From positions 328,087 to 392,086 of the forward strand of contig NZ_KI911318.1 of assembly GCF_000513855.1 (NCBI RefSeq): a DNA stretch of 64,000 bases, written 5' to 3'. The notes under the pieces are model-generated. The model saw only the letters and a list, made by a program, of their open reading frames with translations. It ran no database searches and was not told where the DNA came from. Made by a program: the position numbers and the translations under genes. Below, one piece after another: positions 1 to 9,284 of this stretch. The stretch is from Desulfurococcus amylolyticus Z-533. GTDB taxonomy: Archaea > Thermoproteota > Thermoprotei_A > Sulfolobales > Desulfurococcaceae. The stretch's first letter is position 1; the number at the start of each line of letters is the position of its first letter.

Positions 1-126
1 GATGATCACCTTCTCATCGCTTCTAACTGTTTTCCCCAATATAGTAATAGACCCCTTGAGGATGCTTATTGACATAGGACCGAATACCCTGACAGCCTCT
101 CCCTTTGAGAGGTTTAAACGAGGCAG
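1..126 (-). CDS. Clp1/Grc3-like polynucleotide kinase, N-terminal fragment (runs off left edge)
   Basis: Only the first 42 codons lie in the window. The peptide contains a glycine-rich β-strand stretch (VRVFGPMSISILKGSITILG) typical of the N-terminal β domain that precedes the P-loop kinase of archaeal Clp1/Grc3 proteins, which phosphorylate 5'-hydroxyl RNA ends. No ATG, GTG or TTG lies between the in-frame stop at 141-139 and residue 18. A CTG at 126-124 sits about seven bases behind GAGGTG (139-134), so a CTG start is proposed. The frame opens within two bases of the stop of the upstream gene, suggesting one transcript. The kinase domain itself is not visible, so the family call rests on the N-terminus only. 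Confidence 0.5.
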   Translation of the reverse strand, partial: MPRLNLSKGEAVRVFGPMSISILKGSITILGKTVRSDEKVII

Positions 127-127
127 T

Positions 128-772
128 TTAAACCACCTCTATTCCCTTCTTCATGGCGATCTTGTAGGCAGCATATACGTCTTTCTCTCTAAACGGCTTT
201 ATCCTTCCTATCCTCGACCCCAGTAACCTAGCGTCATCAATCTTTACGGAGCTAGGCGTGGTGTCGTCTTCACTGACAACTTCCACCTTCACCCCTGTGT
301 CTTTTTTAAGTATTGACGCTAATTCAATGCCTCTGTGTCTTGAGCCAACTCTTATGATTATTCTCTCAGCGGGTACGCACTTCTTCAAGTAGTTGACCAC
401 ATGGATTAAGTCTATGTATTCTCCTATACCATGTATTATGTATTCGCCGTCACCTACCACTATATAGCCTATTCGCCTACCAGGATCCACGCCGACCACT
501 AGCTCATTATATATATCTTTCAAGTAGCTGGCTAGGATAGCCTTCTCTAAGATCCTGCAGTCATGGGTAGGGTCATAGAAGACGAGTATATCGCTTCTAC
601 CGGCTACCTCCTCAGAGAACAGTGAGTAGTCCGTGTATAGGATGCTACCGTATGGGACTTCATCCCTGGTATAGTAATGGCTAAAAAAGATGTTTCTCTC
701 ACGTAGAACGCTGAGTACATGTATAAACCACTTGGGCTCGTATATGGCTATAACCAATGGCCGCCTTTGCAA
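128..772 (-). CDS. Conserved archaeal protein, RNase H-like fold suspected
   Basis: A 214-residue soluble protein with no signal peptide or membrane segment. The central part (about residues 90-115, VGVDPGRRIGYIVV) has the Asp-containing first strand of RNase H-like/YqgF-type folds, and acidic residues recur near residues 168-180 (SEDDTTPSSVKIDDARLLGS) and at the C-terminus. Such proteins are conserved in Crenarchaeota without an assigned reaction. It is the gene directly upstream of the Clp1-like kinase, which would fit a nucleic-acid role. The fold is an inference from motif shape. Start is ATG at 772; divergent from the RadB-like gene with 50 bp between. Confidence 0.6.
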   Translation of the reverse strand: MQRRPLVIAIYEPKWFIHVLSVLRERNIFFSHYYTRDEVPYGSILYTDYSLFSEEVAGRSDILVFYDPTHDCRILEKAILASYLKDIYNELVVGVDPGRRIGYIVVGDGEYIIHGIGEYIDLIHVVNYLKKCVPAERIIIRVGSRHRGIELASILKKDTGVKVEVVSEDDTTPSSVKIDDARLLGSRIGRIKPFREKDVYAAYKIAMKKGIEVV

Positions 773-822
773 ATCAGTGAGTCACCAATATTACTCCTCT
801 CAATACATAGAATACTTGGAAG

Positions 823-1443
823 GTGATTTTTATAGAGTTTTATACTGGTAACAGGGATATTGATGAATTGATCAGGAATGCAGCTACAATATTGTTTTAC
901 GGTGTAGCCGGCTCTGGGAAGACATCTATGCTGATAACCATAGCCGGTAACTATTGCAGGAATGTGAAGTGCCTATATATGTCCACTGAGGAGACCTTAC
1001 ACTATGAGAAGGTGGCTGTAAACCCGGATAAATACCGTGATGTATTATTCACCGAGGTATATGATTTCAATAAACTTGTTGAGCTAGCTACATTAATCTA
1101 CCTCTATGGATCCAATGTTATTTTCGTAGATAGCTTAAACTCCTTATTCAGGCTTGAACCACTAGCGGAGAATTCCATGTCGAGGCTCGCATACGTGGTG
1201 GCATCAATTAGGAGGGTTGTCGAGGATGCAGGTGGAAAAATGTTCGCCTCGGCACAGGTGAGAACCCGGGAGGGTGAGAGTGAGCCTGTGGGTAAACCTG
1301 TATTAGAATACTACTTTGACGTGATAATAGAGCTAAATATAGGGGACTCAGTGAGATATGCTAGGATAGTTAAGCCAAAGCACATGGGCGGGGAGAAGAT
1401 TCATCGCTTTAGAATAACAAGGGAGGGTATAGAATGGATATAG
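823..1443 (+). CDS. RadB/RadA-paralog RecA-superfamily ATPase
   Basis: A 206-residue protein made almost entirely of a RecA core. Walker A is GVAGSGKT (about residues 27-34), a Walker-B-like strand is NVIFVDSLNSL (about residues 98-108), and AGGKMFASAQVR (about 136-147) resembles the sensor/L1 region of archaeal RadA paralogs. It lacks the N-terminal helix-hairpin-helix domain of RadA, as RadB and crenarchaeal RadA paralogs do. These proteins modulate recombinational repair by RadA. The start is GTG at 823 in an AAGGTG context. It overlaps carS by ten bases. A KaiC-like function is the main alternative. Confidence 0.7.
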   Translation: MIFIEFYTGNRDIDELIRNAATILFYGVAGSGKTSMLITIAGNYCRNVKCLYMSTEETLHYEKVAVNPDKYRDVLFTEVYDFNKLVELATLIYLYGSNVIFVDSLNSLFRLEPLAENSMSRLAYVVASIRRVVEDAGGKMFASAQVRTREGESEPVGKPVLEYYFDVIIELNIGDSVRYARIVKPKHMGGEKIHRFRITREGIEWI

Positions 1444-1946
1444 AGTCCTATATTGCCTGGATCGTTAAATACTACTTGCCAGCAATGATCGCTAATGCCT
1501 CTCCACTACTAGTGAAGGGTGATAAAGTCATAGATAAGGGGAGACTGTTCATTGATGGTAAACCTATTCTAGGGAATCACAAGACCTGGGAGGGGTTTGC
1601 AATAGGGGTGATCAACTCATATTTAACTGGTTCAGCCGTGGGGATAGCCTTCAGGGATCCCTGTATACAAGTACTCTCAGTAGTAGCTGGTGTTTCAAGC
1701 ATGCTCGGAGACCTAGTAGGGGCCTTTATAAAACGAAGGCTTGGATTAAAACCGGGGAGACCTCTACCTATAATTGACCAGCTTAGTTTTACATTGATGA
1801 CGACTCTCTCATACCTTCTTCTCGGTGTAGTGGATGTTATAAGCCGTCCCGACTACGTGCTGTCAACGCTCGCGTTAATATTCATCCTACACGTGGCGGC
1901 GAACAATATCGCCTACATGCTTGGAGTGAAGGAGACAAGGTGGTAA
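1434..1946 (+). CDS. carS: CDP-archaeol synthase
   Basis: CarS transfers CMP from CTP to 2,3-bis-geranylgeranyl-glycerol phosphate, making the activated intermediate for archaeal polar lipids. The 170-residue length is typical. The family signature is present: GNHKTWEGF (about residues 47-55), GDLVGAFIKRRLGLKPGR (about 92-109) and IDQLSF (about 113-118), with several hydrophobic membrane segments. The ATG lies inside the end of the RadB-like gene, so the two are co-transcribed. The geranylgeranyl reductase at 13.5 kb acts later in the same lipid pathway. Confidence 0.92.
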   Translation: MDIESYIAWIVKYYLPAMIANASPLLVKGDKVIDKGRLFIDGKPILGNHKTWEGFAIGVINSYLTGSAVGIAFRDPCIQVLSVVAGVSSMLGDLVGAFIKRRLGLKPGRPLPIIDQLSFTLMTTLSYLLLGVVDVISRPDYVLSTLALIFILHVAANNIAYMLGVKETRW

Positions 1947-1949
1947 CTC

Positions 1950-3173
1950 TCAGCCAAGAGCGCTCCTCGTAATTATATCTAGTAGTCTTTCAACTTCTCT
2001 CTCCACAGTTAATGGTATACCCGGTGCCTTTATACTCATGAAGCCTTTGACAAGAACTGATTTAGCCTCATCCTCAGTGAACCCCTTGCTCATCAAGTAC
2101 TGTATCTCCTTCTCAGCTATCATGCCTATGGCTGCTTCATGGGTTAAAATAGCCCCTGGCTTCCTTGATGTTATCATGGGTATTGAGGATATTAACGCGT
2201 TCTCCGAGATAAGTAATCCAAGACACTCTATATGTCCCTTACTCTCTGCCTCGAATGCCTCAATGCTGCCCCTGGCATATATTTCTGAATACCCACCGGC
2301 CACGGCACGTGAAACCACTTCGGCTGAACTATTCTTACCCTGTAGAATAGCGGCTGAACCCTGATCATATATCCCATTACCACTGCCAGCTATGATTGAT
2401 GCAAGGTATGCTCTCGCTCCTGTGGATAATTCTACCCTTGGATACGTTTGCAGGCTCGCCACCGGGCTATATATGATATAATAGCTAACGTACTCACCCC
2501 CCTCTTCAACTCTCACGGCTGTACGAGGCCTTATATGCATACCTTCGGCCCATGCATGCATCATTGTAAATGTAAGCCTCGCGTTCCTGGAGACATAGAA
2601 CTCTGAAATACCTATATGGACGCCTTCCCTTACCCCGTGGGGTACGGCGCATCCTGTTACCACGTGGGCTTCGGCGCCCTCATCCACGAATACTATATTA
2701 TGCGCGTACTGTATTCTACGGTTACTAGTTATAGCTAGGCAGGTATATATGGGAACCGGTACCCTAACCCCTCTCGGAACATAGATAAAGTACCCTACCT
2801 CACCGCCATGAAGAAAGGCTGATGCCGTATACTTGTCGCTACGTGGATCTATGAGCCTCCATGAAACCTCCCTCCCTAGATCAGTCTTCTCAAGAGCTAG
2901 CCTTGTAGGCATTATTTTCACACCGTATTTTCCAAGGGCCTTCTCAAGTGAGCGGTATAGTGCTGACTCATCAACCTGTATATACATCGCTGATTCAACG
3001 TTTATACCGAATCTCTCACCAGCCTTCCTGGCTTCAACGGGAATTTCGTCTCTGCCACTGATTTCAGTCGTCTTCGCTGAGTCACTAGTATATAGTCCTA
3101 AATCTACGTCGGGACCGTAAGTGGATGGCTTATATAGTGCTTTCTCAACTTCCTCAAGACTATATTTAACCAT
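1950..3173 (-). CDS. sufB: Fe-S cluster assembly protein SufB/SufD family
   Basis: A 407-residue SufB/SufD β-helix scaffold protein. The C-terminal half carries the family run of conserved blocks, including EAFEAESKGHIECLGLLISE and LTHEAAIGMIAEKEIQYLMSKG, where Fe-S scaffold proteins place Cys, Glu and His ligands. With SufC (overlapping upstream by eight bases) it forms the minimal archaeal SufBC system that builds [4Fe-4S] clusters in the cytoplasm. No second SufD gene is visible nearby, so a SufB homodimer with SufC is likely. It is shorter than bacterial SufB, as expected for archaea. Confidence 0.9.
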   Translation of the reverse strand: MVKYSLEEVEKALYKPSTYGPDVDLGLYTSDSAKTTEISGRDEIPVEARKAGERFGINVESAMYIQVDESALYRSLEKALGKYGVKIMPTRLALEKTDLGREVSWRLIDPRSDKYTASAFLHGGEVGYFIYVPRGVRVPVPIYTCLAITSNRRIQYAHNIVFVDEGAEAHVVTGCAVPHGVREGVHIGISEFYVSRNARLTFTMMHAWAEGMHIRPRTAVRVEEGGEYVSYYIIYSPVASLQTYPRVELSTGARAYLASIIAGSGNGIYDQGSAAILQGKNSSAEVVSRAVAGGYSEIYARGSIEAFEAESKGHIECLGLLISENALISSIPMITSRKPGAILTHEAAIGMIAEKEIQYLMSKGFTEDEAKSVLVKGFMSIKAPGIPLTVEREVERLLDIITRSALG

Positions 3174-3897
3174 TCTTACCGCCCTTCAGAATTTCTACTC
3201 CACGCCTATACCCAAACTTGAAGACTACAGGGAGCACTTCATCTGGTGAGCCACTGTAGGCTATACTACCGTCTATTAATAAATGGACCCCATCTATTCT
3301 GTTCAGCTTATTGGTTATCAAGCCCGTATGGGTTACAAGTATAACTGAGCTCTTCTTATGGATCAATAATTCTATTGCATGGGCAATGATCTCAGCACTC
3401 TCCACATCAACACCGCTGTCGGGTTCGTCCAGCATAGCTAGCCTAGGCGACTGCAGTAGTGAAAGAAAGAGTTCAGCCCTCTTCTTCTCGCCTCCACTGA
3501 ACCCAAGGAAGAGATCTCTATCCAGTAAAGGATCTATTTTAAGTAGCTTTGAAAACATGGCTGAGTCATCGCATCTATATTTCTCGAGCATGAACCTCGC
3601 TATCTCCCTTAACTTAACTCCCTTGACCTCTGGAGGGTTCTGATGTGCTAAAGTGATACCTAGCTTGGCCCTCTCATACGGGGGTAGCTTGGTGATATCT
3701 CTTCCATCAAAGTATATCCTGCCGGAAATAATTTTCAAGTAGGGTAGCCCCATTAATGATGCCAGGAGAGTTGATTTCCCACTGCCATTAGGGCCCATTA
3801 TGATATGCAGCTCACCCTGCGGAATTGTTAATGAGATGTCTCTAAGTACTATCCTATCGTCTACAGCCACTGAAAGCCCCTGTACCTCCAGGCTCAT
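3166..3897 (-). CDS. sufC: Fe-S cluster assembly ATPase
   Basis: An ABC-type ATPase of 243 residues. Walker A is GPNGSGKS (about residues 35-42), the signature is FSGGEKKRAEL (about 133-143) and Walker B with the catalytic Glu is LAMLDEPDSGVDVES (about 152-167), all intact. The FSGGEKKR form and DEPDSGVD are characteristic of SufC rather than transport ABC proteins. It drives conformational changes of SufB during cluster assembly. First gene of a two-gene operon, starting at ATG 3897; an AT-rich stretch just upstream (3898-3932) can hold the promoter. Confidence 0.93.
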   Translation of the reverse strand: MSLEVQGLSVAVDDRIVLRDISLTIPQGELHIIMGPNGSGKSTLLASLMGLPYLKIISGRIYFDGRDITKLPPYERAKLGITLAHQNPPEVKGVKLREIARFMLEKYRCDDSAMFSKLLKIDPLLDRDLFLGFSGGEKKRAELFLSLLQSPRLAMLDEPDSGVDVESAEIIAHAIELLIHKKSSVILVTHTGLITNKLNRIDGVHLLIDGSIAYSGSPDEVLPVVFKFGYRRGVEILKGGKNG

Positions 3898-3932
3898 AGT
3901 CGATCCCTATATCTCTAAATACATAATCCTAC

Positions 3933-6584
3933 TTAATTAACGGTATTCCACGTATCCATGTTAGAACTGGATAACCTCTCCTTAACGAGCTCGTGGAGTC
4001 TTATAAGCATTCTACGCATATCCTCCATTAACACCACGTCACTGTATCCATGCACGACTATGCTATGCGCGAAGGGACTTGGTACATCAAGTGGTCCTAG
4101 TAGTGCCACCTCTATCTCCCCGTTTCTGACCATACTAAGGACCTCTATCGCTTCATCTATATGCATGTAATCCATTAAGATCTCCCTATAAGTCTCCTTG
4201 AGAACCGGAAATCCCTGTATCTCTTCGACGGCCTTCAGTAATTCCTCAGCATTAACCTGTAGCCTGTTAACGCTTTTCTCCGTATCCCTGTATTTTCTCA
4301 ATAGCATAAAGCTCCTGACAGCAGTATGCCTGAACCTCCGTTTGAGTAGATCTGTTCTTCTAATAATTCTCTCCAGCATGTCCCACGCTTGATCCGGTGG
4401 TATTGATTTAAACCACTCAACCCATTTGCCTTGCGGATGACCGGGGATCGTAAGCATGAAGCCGTTATCGGTTACCGTTAACCTGATATTCACCCCTAGT
4501 CTCTGCCCCACGGTGTAAGCATATAGCCTGGCAAGAGCGTCGTTTGCTTTTCGTCCAAAGATCGAGTGTACGATTATATTTCTCCGTGTTGGCTCATCAT
4601 ATATTTCTATAAGTATCAATTTATCTGAAGGCACGAGTCCCTTTGTATAGAGCTTTTGATCCATTATGTAGTCGCAAATAGTCTCAGCCGCATGTTTTTG
4701 TAGCTTATACTCCTTTACAAGGTACTCGACCACTTCTTCACGGTCCTTCTCATCAAGCATTTCAGCGATTACACGTCTAAAGCATCCAACCTCCCTGGCT
4801 GAGTCATAGGAGAGGGGCAGCATCTCGCTGAACCAGGAGGGAACCGTGGGTCTTTGTCCATCCGCCGGCTTAACCACGACCTTGAGACCCCTGCTATATA
4901 GGTACTCATATACTCTACCACCTAGCACGAATAAGTCTCCCTGTGATAAGTACTCTACGAATCCCTCCTCGAGGTCTCCAACGTACTTATTATCCACCGT
5001 GAACACGTGTACTTTACTTTCATCTGGTATAACCCCTATGTTTTGATAGTATATCATTCGTGTGGATTTCTTCCTGCCGAATACGCCTTCTTCTTCATCC
5101 AGCCATATCTTGGAGTAGACTCTTTGATACTCGTAGAAATCTCCCAGTTGTCCAGCCAAGTATCTCAGCGTCGAGAGGAAGTCATCGTAGCTTAGATCAT
5201 GGAATGTATATGTTCTCTTCACAAGACTATAGGCTTCATTGATCCTCCATTTCCGCTCTAACGCCATTCCAACGATGTGTTGGGCGAGGACGTCAAGTGG
5301 ATTACGCGGTATCCTGATCCTATCTATCTTCCTCTCGAGGGCTAGTTTAGATAGTACAGTGCACTCAAGTAGGTCATCGCGGTCTACTACAATTATCCTA
5401 CCCTTACTAACCTCCCTGATATGGTGTCCAGCCCTCCCAATTCTCTGTAGAAGCCTTGTAACGCTCTTAGGGGAGCTAAGCAAGACCACGATATCGATGT
5501 AGCCTATGTCTATCCCGAGCTCCAGTGATGTCGAGCTCACTATGGCTCTTAATTCCCCGTTCTTAAGCTTATTCTCTATCTCAATCCTGGTATCCCTGCT
5601 TAGACTACTATGGTGTGCCTCTATATCATCTATATCTATTACTCCCTCCTTCTCAAAGATCTTCCTGAGCTTGAATACTACTCTCTCGGTAGCGCTCCTA
5701 GTGTTGGTGAATACTAGTGTTGTACGGTGCCTTGATATTATCTTCTTCAGTTCTCCATATATTGACTCATTGATTTCCTCGGCGGATGCTCGCGCTAAAT
5801 CCCTGATTGGGGAAACAACCCTTATATCCATCTTCTTATCGAATCTAGCATCAACTATAATGCAGTCCCGGGGCTCTCCTTTATCATTGTAACCGGCTAG
5901 GAATAATACAACTTCTTCAAGAGGAGATATCGTTGCGCTTAACCCAATTCTTTGGAGGGGCCTTCCGGCTAGGTTCTCAAGTCTCTCTATACTTACAGCT
6001 AGATGACTCCCCCTCTTACTTGAGGCTAGTTCATGTATTTCGTCGACCACGAGTATCCTAGTGTTAGCTAGCTTCTCCCTAAACTTAGGGGCATTCAACG
6101 ATATTGCAAGGCTCTCAGGGGTCGTTATCAATATGTGCGGGGGATCCCTGTTCATGCGTTGCTTCTCGCTCTGAGTGGTATCGCTGGTTCTAACAGCTAT
6201 CTTTATAGGGGGGAGTTCCAGTCCCATGCGCCTTGCCTCGTTAACAATGCCTTCAATTGGATCCAACAGGTTCTTCCTCATGTCGTTGTTAAGTGCTCTA
6301 AGCGGGCTCACATATACCACGTAAATACCTTCAGGCATCTTACCTGTTTCCTCATATTGCTTGTAGATATTATCTATTATCCCGAGGAAGACTGCCAGGG
6401 TCTTACCGGTTCCAGTAGGGCTTGAAACCAGTATGTTAAACCCTTCTTTAACGAGGGGTATGGTCTTCCTCTGAACGGGCGTTGGTTCCCTGTATTTCCT
6501 GGTGAACCATTCCTTTACATATGGTCTTAATCCATCCATGGCCTCCGCAACTGTGAAATCCCCATTAAATACGCTTATAGTCAT
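3933..6584 (-). CDS. lhr: Lhr-type superfamily 2 ATP-dependent helicase
   Basis: A large SF2 helicase (883 aa from ATG 6584; a GTG three codons upstream is possible, but GGTGGGG is well spaced for the ATG). Motifs in order: Q-motif region (TPVQRKTIPL), Walker A SSPTGTGKT, DEIHEL (motif II), LSATISP (III), STSLELGIDIG (V) and LLQRIGRAGHHI (VI). The long C-terminal half contains the winged-helix and Lhr-specific domains. Size and motif form fit archaeal Lhr proteins, 3'-5' translocases acting in DNA repair and recombination. It is monocistronic or follows sufC loosely. Assignment to aLhr1 or aLhr2 is not settled. Confidence 0.88.
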   Translation of the reverse strand: MTISVFNGDFTVAEAMDGLRPYVKEWFTRKYREPTPVQRKTIPLVKEGFNILVSSPTGTGKTLAVFLGIIDNIYKQYEETGKMPEGIYVVYVSPLRALNNDMRKNLLDPIEGIVNEARRMGLELPPIKIAVRTSDTTQSEKQRMNRDPPHILITTPESLAISLNAPKFREKLANTRILVVDEIHELASSKRGSHLAVSIERLENLAGRPLQRIGLSATISPLEEVVLFLAGYNDKGEPRDCIIVDARFDKKMDIRVVSPIRDLARASAEEINESIYGELKKIISRHRTTLVFTNTRSATERVVFKLRKIFEKEGVIDIDDIEAHHSSLSRDTRIEIENKLKNGELRAIVSSTSLELGIDIGYIDIVVLLSSPKSVTRLLQRIGRAGHHIREVSKGRIIVVDRDDLLECTVLSKLALERKIDRIRIPRNPLDVLAQHIVGMALERKWRINEAYSLVKRTYTFHDLSYDDFLSTLRYLAGQLGDFYEYQRVYSKIWLDEEEGVFGRKKSTRMIYYQNIGVIPDESKVHVFTVDNKYVGDLEEGFVEYLSQGDLFVLGGRVYEYLYSRGLKVVVKPADGQRPTVPSWFSEMLPLSYDSAREVGCFRRVIAEMLDEKDREEVVEYLVKEYKLQKHAAETICDYIMDQKLYTKGLVPSDKLILIEIYDEPTRRNIIVHSIFGRKANDALARLYAYTVGQRLGVNIRLTVTDNGFMLTIPGHPQGKWVEWFKSIPPDQAWDMLERIIRRTDLLKRRFRHTAVRSFMLLRKYRDTEKSVNRLQVNAEELLKAVEEIQGFPVLKETYREILMDYMHIDEAIEVLSMVRNGEIEVALLGPLDVPSPFAHSIVVHGYSDVVLMEDMRRMLIRLHELVKERLSSSNMDTWNTVN

Positions 6585-6627
6585 TTCCCCCACCTATTAC
6601 TTAATTTTTCAACCAGTGTAGGCACTA

Positions 6628-8040
6628 CTAATTGAAGAATACATCTTTACGCCACCTATAAACAACATAGCTATATGCACTGGAGTTGGCAATCAACCAT
6701 AGGCCTGAGAGGATAGCATTATTGAGTAAATATATTATTCCTGTGACAGCGTAGAGGACGGCTAGTATTAGCTCCCATGGTATTCTAATCCTGGATGAAC
6801 TCAGCTGATACATTCCCTTAGGTGTTCTAGCGTATTGAACCCTGATCCTTAACAGGGCTTTAAGAGTCGAGTACAGGTAGTAAGGTGATAAAGCAGTTGT
6901 TACAGCTGCGCTTCTCCCCATGTTCACAAGGGTCCTCCAACTTGAGCCGATATGTCTCTTCACCTCTCTATAGTAGTATCTGCCGAAAAACCATTGCGAG
7001 ATAGCTAGCGCTATGATCAAGTAGGCATGCCTCATTAACACATCGAATGGCTTTATGAAGGCATTTACCGCAAGCATTACTGTTCCAAGGAATACTATTG
7101 AGGGCACAACGTACTGCGAGAGAAAGAGTATGGCCTCGATCTTCCCTAGAACTCCTTGCCTAGAGCCAAGGATATGCCTCCACCTTGCAATCAATACATC
7201 AGTGGCTCCGTAAGCCCATCTAGACTGCTGGATCCGTAGTGCCTTATACGTGGAGGGGTTTTCAACGTAGACGGCGCAGTCGCTGAGGTATCTAACCTTT
7301 AATCCGTGATACATTATTCTAGAGCCGATCTCCATATCATCCTGTATCCTCTCCTGATCCCATCCATTCAGGATCTCCTTAAGATACCTGGACTTGAAGA
7401 GGGTGCCGGTGCCAAGTGGGAACACGTTTAAACCCATACAGTTTCTACCATGATATATGGCTCCAACAATAAACCTCATCGAGTAACCCAGTGCCTCGCT
7501 TAACCTGGTATCGAGGTTCAATGGTTCCCATCTCCCTACAACGGCTACTGTGTCTTCATGTGAACTAAGTATTTCCATGGCACAGTCTAGGAGGCATTTA
7601 TCGAGTCTGGAATCCACGTCCAACACGTATATGTAGTCACCCCTCGAGAGCCAGAGGGCTGTGTTTAAAGCACCTGTACGATACCCTACTGGTCTACTCC
7701 TCCATATAATCCAAACGTTTAATCCTCTTCTTCTCCATTCATAGAGCTTGTCGAAAAACACCTGTTTGAAGCCCTCGTCATCATCCGATACAATTATGAT
7801 CTCATAGTCCCGGATGCCGAGGCCATGTATGTATTCTACTGCTTGCTCAAGGTATTCCAACGGCTCACGCCTTACTGGGATTATGAATGATATACTGGCT
7901 TCTCCGGGATTACAGCTAGTAGTATGCTGTCTACAGTTGGCGGCTCTCCAAGCGAACACGGCGTATACTATGTAAAACCATAGTTGTGGCAGTGTTATCA
8001 TTAATACTATGGCTAGATCCAACACTAGAAACACCTGCAC
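6628..8040 (-). CDS. Membrane family-2 processive glycosyltransferase
   Basis: A 470-residue protein of the cellulose/hyaluronan synthase-like branch of GT2. An N-terminal membrane helix is followed by the GT-A domain: EIIIVSDDDE (about residues 78-87), the metal-binding DVDSR (about 139-143), GTGTLFKSRYL and QQSRWAYGA, which is the Q-x-x-R-W processivity motif. Four or five C-terminal membrane helices follow. It should transfer sugars from nucleotide-sugars to a growing chain across the cytoplasmic membrane, for example in S-layer glycan or exopolysaccharide synthesis; the sugar is not predictable. Starts at GTG 8040 or GTG 8025. Confidence 0.8.
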   Translation of the reverse strand: MQVFLVLDLAIVLMITLPQLWFYIVYAVFAWRAANCRQHTTSCNPGEASISFIIPVRREPLEYLEQAVEYIHGLGIRDYEIIIVSDDDEGFKQVFFDKLYEWRRRGLNVWIIWRSRPVGYRTGALNTALWLSRGDYIYVLDVDSRLDKCLLDCAMEILSSHEDTVAVVGRWEPLNLDTRLSEALGYSMRFIVGAIYHGRNCMGLNVFPLGTGTLFKSRYLKEILNGWDQERIQDDMEIGSRIMYHGLKVRYLSDCAVYVENPSTYKALRIQQSRWAYGATDVLIARWRHILGSRQGVLGKIEAILFLSQYVVPSIVFLGTVMLAVNAFIKPFDVLMRHAYLIIALAISQWFFGRYYYREVKRHIGSSWRTLVNMGRSAAVTTALSPYYLYSTLKALLRIRVQYARTPKGMYQLSSSRIRIPWELILAVLYAVTGIIYLLNNAILSGLWLIANSSAYSYVVYRWRKDVFFN

Positions 8041-8096
8041 TAGTTAAAGATAAAAACATGTAGAGGTAATATATACGTTGAAGGGGGTAAAGGCTG

Positions 8097-8747
8097 ATGC
8101 TCCCGGTAACATGGTATGGCCATGCATGTATATCCTTAAGGAGGGATGATGGATACACTATTGTAATCGATCCCCATGATGGATACAGTATAGGAATAAA
8201 GAGGCCTGAGGTTAAGGCAGACCTTGTACTGGTCACGCATGATCACTTCGACCATAATGCAGTGGACGTTGTCGCCAGAGACAAGGTGAAGACTAGGATC
8301 CTGAAGTCTTTCAGGGGCGAAGTCGTGATAGATGATGTAAAGATAACCGGCCTGCCAACATACCATGATAAACAAAGAGGGAGGAGGAGGGGTGAGAATA
8401 CCGTATACATAGTGGAAGTCAGCAACAAGAGGATCGCGCATCTAGGGGATCTAGGTGAGAAACCTGGCTGGGATATAATCTCCAGGCTTAAGGGAGTAGA
8501 CTTACTAGCCATCCCGGTTGGAGGTACTTTTACCATAGAGCCCGAGGAGGCGTGGAGCATAGTAGAGGAGGTGAGACCCGTAAACATACTACCAATACAC
8601 TACTGGTTCACGGGTGTCTCACTGCCGTTGAAGCCTATTGACGAGTTCTTGAAGCATGTGAAGGGCTATAGTATAGTCAGGCTCGACTCCAACAGCTTCA
8701 CTCTGGAGAACTACTCGAATAGTATTATTCAGCTTAAATACGTTTAG
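8097..8747 (+). CDS. UlaG-like metallo-β-lactamase-fold hydrolase
   Basis: A 216-residue MBL-fold protein. Near the N-terminus WYGHACISL is the UlaG-type opening, followed by VTHDHFDHNA (the HxHxDH zinc motif), a downstream HLGDLG block carrying the metal-bridging Asp, and a C-terminal LPIHYWF with the last metal His. UlaG-like proteins hydrolyse cyclic phosphodiesters, lactones or other small substrates; the substrate here is unknown. GGGGGT upstream of the ATG supports the start. It probably heads a transcript with the next two small genes. Confidence 0.8.
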   Translation: MLPVTWYGHACISLRRDDGYTIVIDPHDGYSIGIKRPEVKADLVLVTHDHFDHNAVDVVARDKVKTRILKSFRGEVVIDDVKITGLPTYHDKQRGRRRGENTVYIVEVSNKRIAHLGDLGEKPGWDIISRLKGVDLLAIPVGGTFTIEPEEAWSIVEEVRPVNILPIHYWFTGVSLPLKPIDEFLKHVKGYSIVRLDSNSFTLENYSNSIIQLKYV

Positions 8748-8760
8748 GTGGAGTATTAGA

Positions 8761-8988
8761 ATGGGGTTTAGACACGAGGAAAGCCTGATTAGAGAGTTAG
8801 AGTTCCTTAGAAAGGCCTCAACCAGGTTTCTCACACAGCGATATGGGTTACCAAGATACATTGTGGAATACAGATTGAATAAGGCACAGTTATTATTCAA
8901 TCTTTTAAGAGACTATGCTAGATGGTTAAGAAGCAGTGATGAATGCCCACAACTGAGTCCCCGGAATGAGGAGGGATCAACCGGCTGA
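8761..8988 (+). CDS. Small helical protein of unknown function
   Basis: A 75-residue hypothetical protein. A well-placed GGTGGAG lies seven bases upstream of the ATG and only 13 bases separate it from the preceding gene, so it is probably translated. Residues 5-58 look like two amphipathic helices rich in Leu, Arg and Glu; the tail is polar. No motif is recognised. Confidence 0.55.
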   Translation: MGFRHEESLIRELEFLRKASTRFLTQRYGLPRYIVEYRLNKAQLLFNLLRDYARWLRSSDECPQLSPRNEEGSTG

Positions 8989-8999
8989 GGTGATGCTGT

Positions 9000-9284
9000 G
9001 TGGCATATACCTGGGAGCCCAAATGGGAGCCCTTCGAGATAAATGTAGATGGAATAGTGATTAAGACATGCAGGGATAGATACACTGGGTTAATAGCATG
9101 CCCTATATGTATACATGCCGTGTCAAGCTGCCTAGGTGGTAAACCACCTGAGAACTATCAATTCGAGAACTCCTATTTCTTCACAGTAGATGATCTCATC
9201 TCACACCTGAAAACATATCATGTAAGGGGATGGCATAGGAGGATTGAGAGTGTAGTTAGTAAGTCTAGTGAAGAGGAGGATTAA
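9000..9284 (+). CDS. Small zinc-finger-like protein
   Basis: A 94-residue protein starting at GTG 9000, preceded by GAGGTGA. It contains CPICIHAVSSC (about residues 34-44) and SHLKTYHVRGWH (about 68-79), so Cys-x2-Cys followed by His-x4-His could form a C2H2-like zinc site, with a linker longer than the classical one. A further Cys lies near residue 23. Related small C2H2-like proteins occur in Crenarchaeota, mostly uncharacterised. It follows the helical protein by 11 bases and probably shares its transcript. DNA or protein binding is inference. Confidence 0.55.
   Translation: MAYTWEPKWEPFEINVDGIVIKTCRDRYTGLIACPICIHAVSSCLGGKPPENYQFENSYFFTVDDLISHLKTYHVRGWHRRIESVVSKSSEEED

Noticed and set aside
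2-226. Plus-strand ORF at the left edge
   Set aside because: It is antisense to the Clp1-like fragment and the next gene, both of which have better protein patterns and linked start/stop signals.
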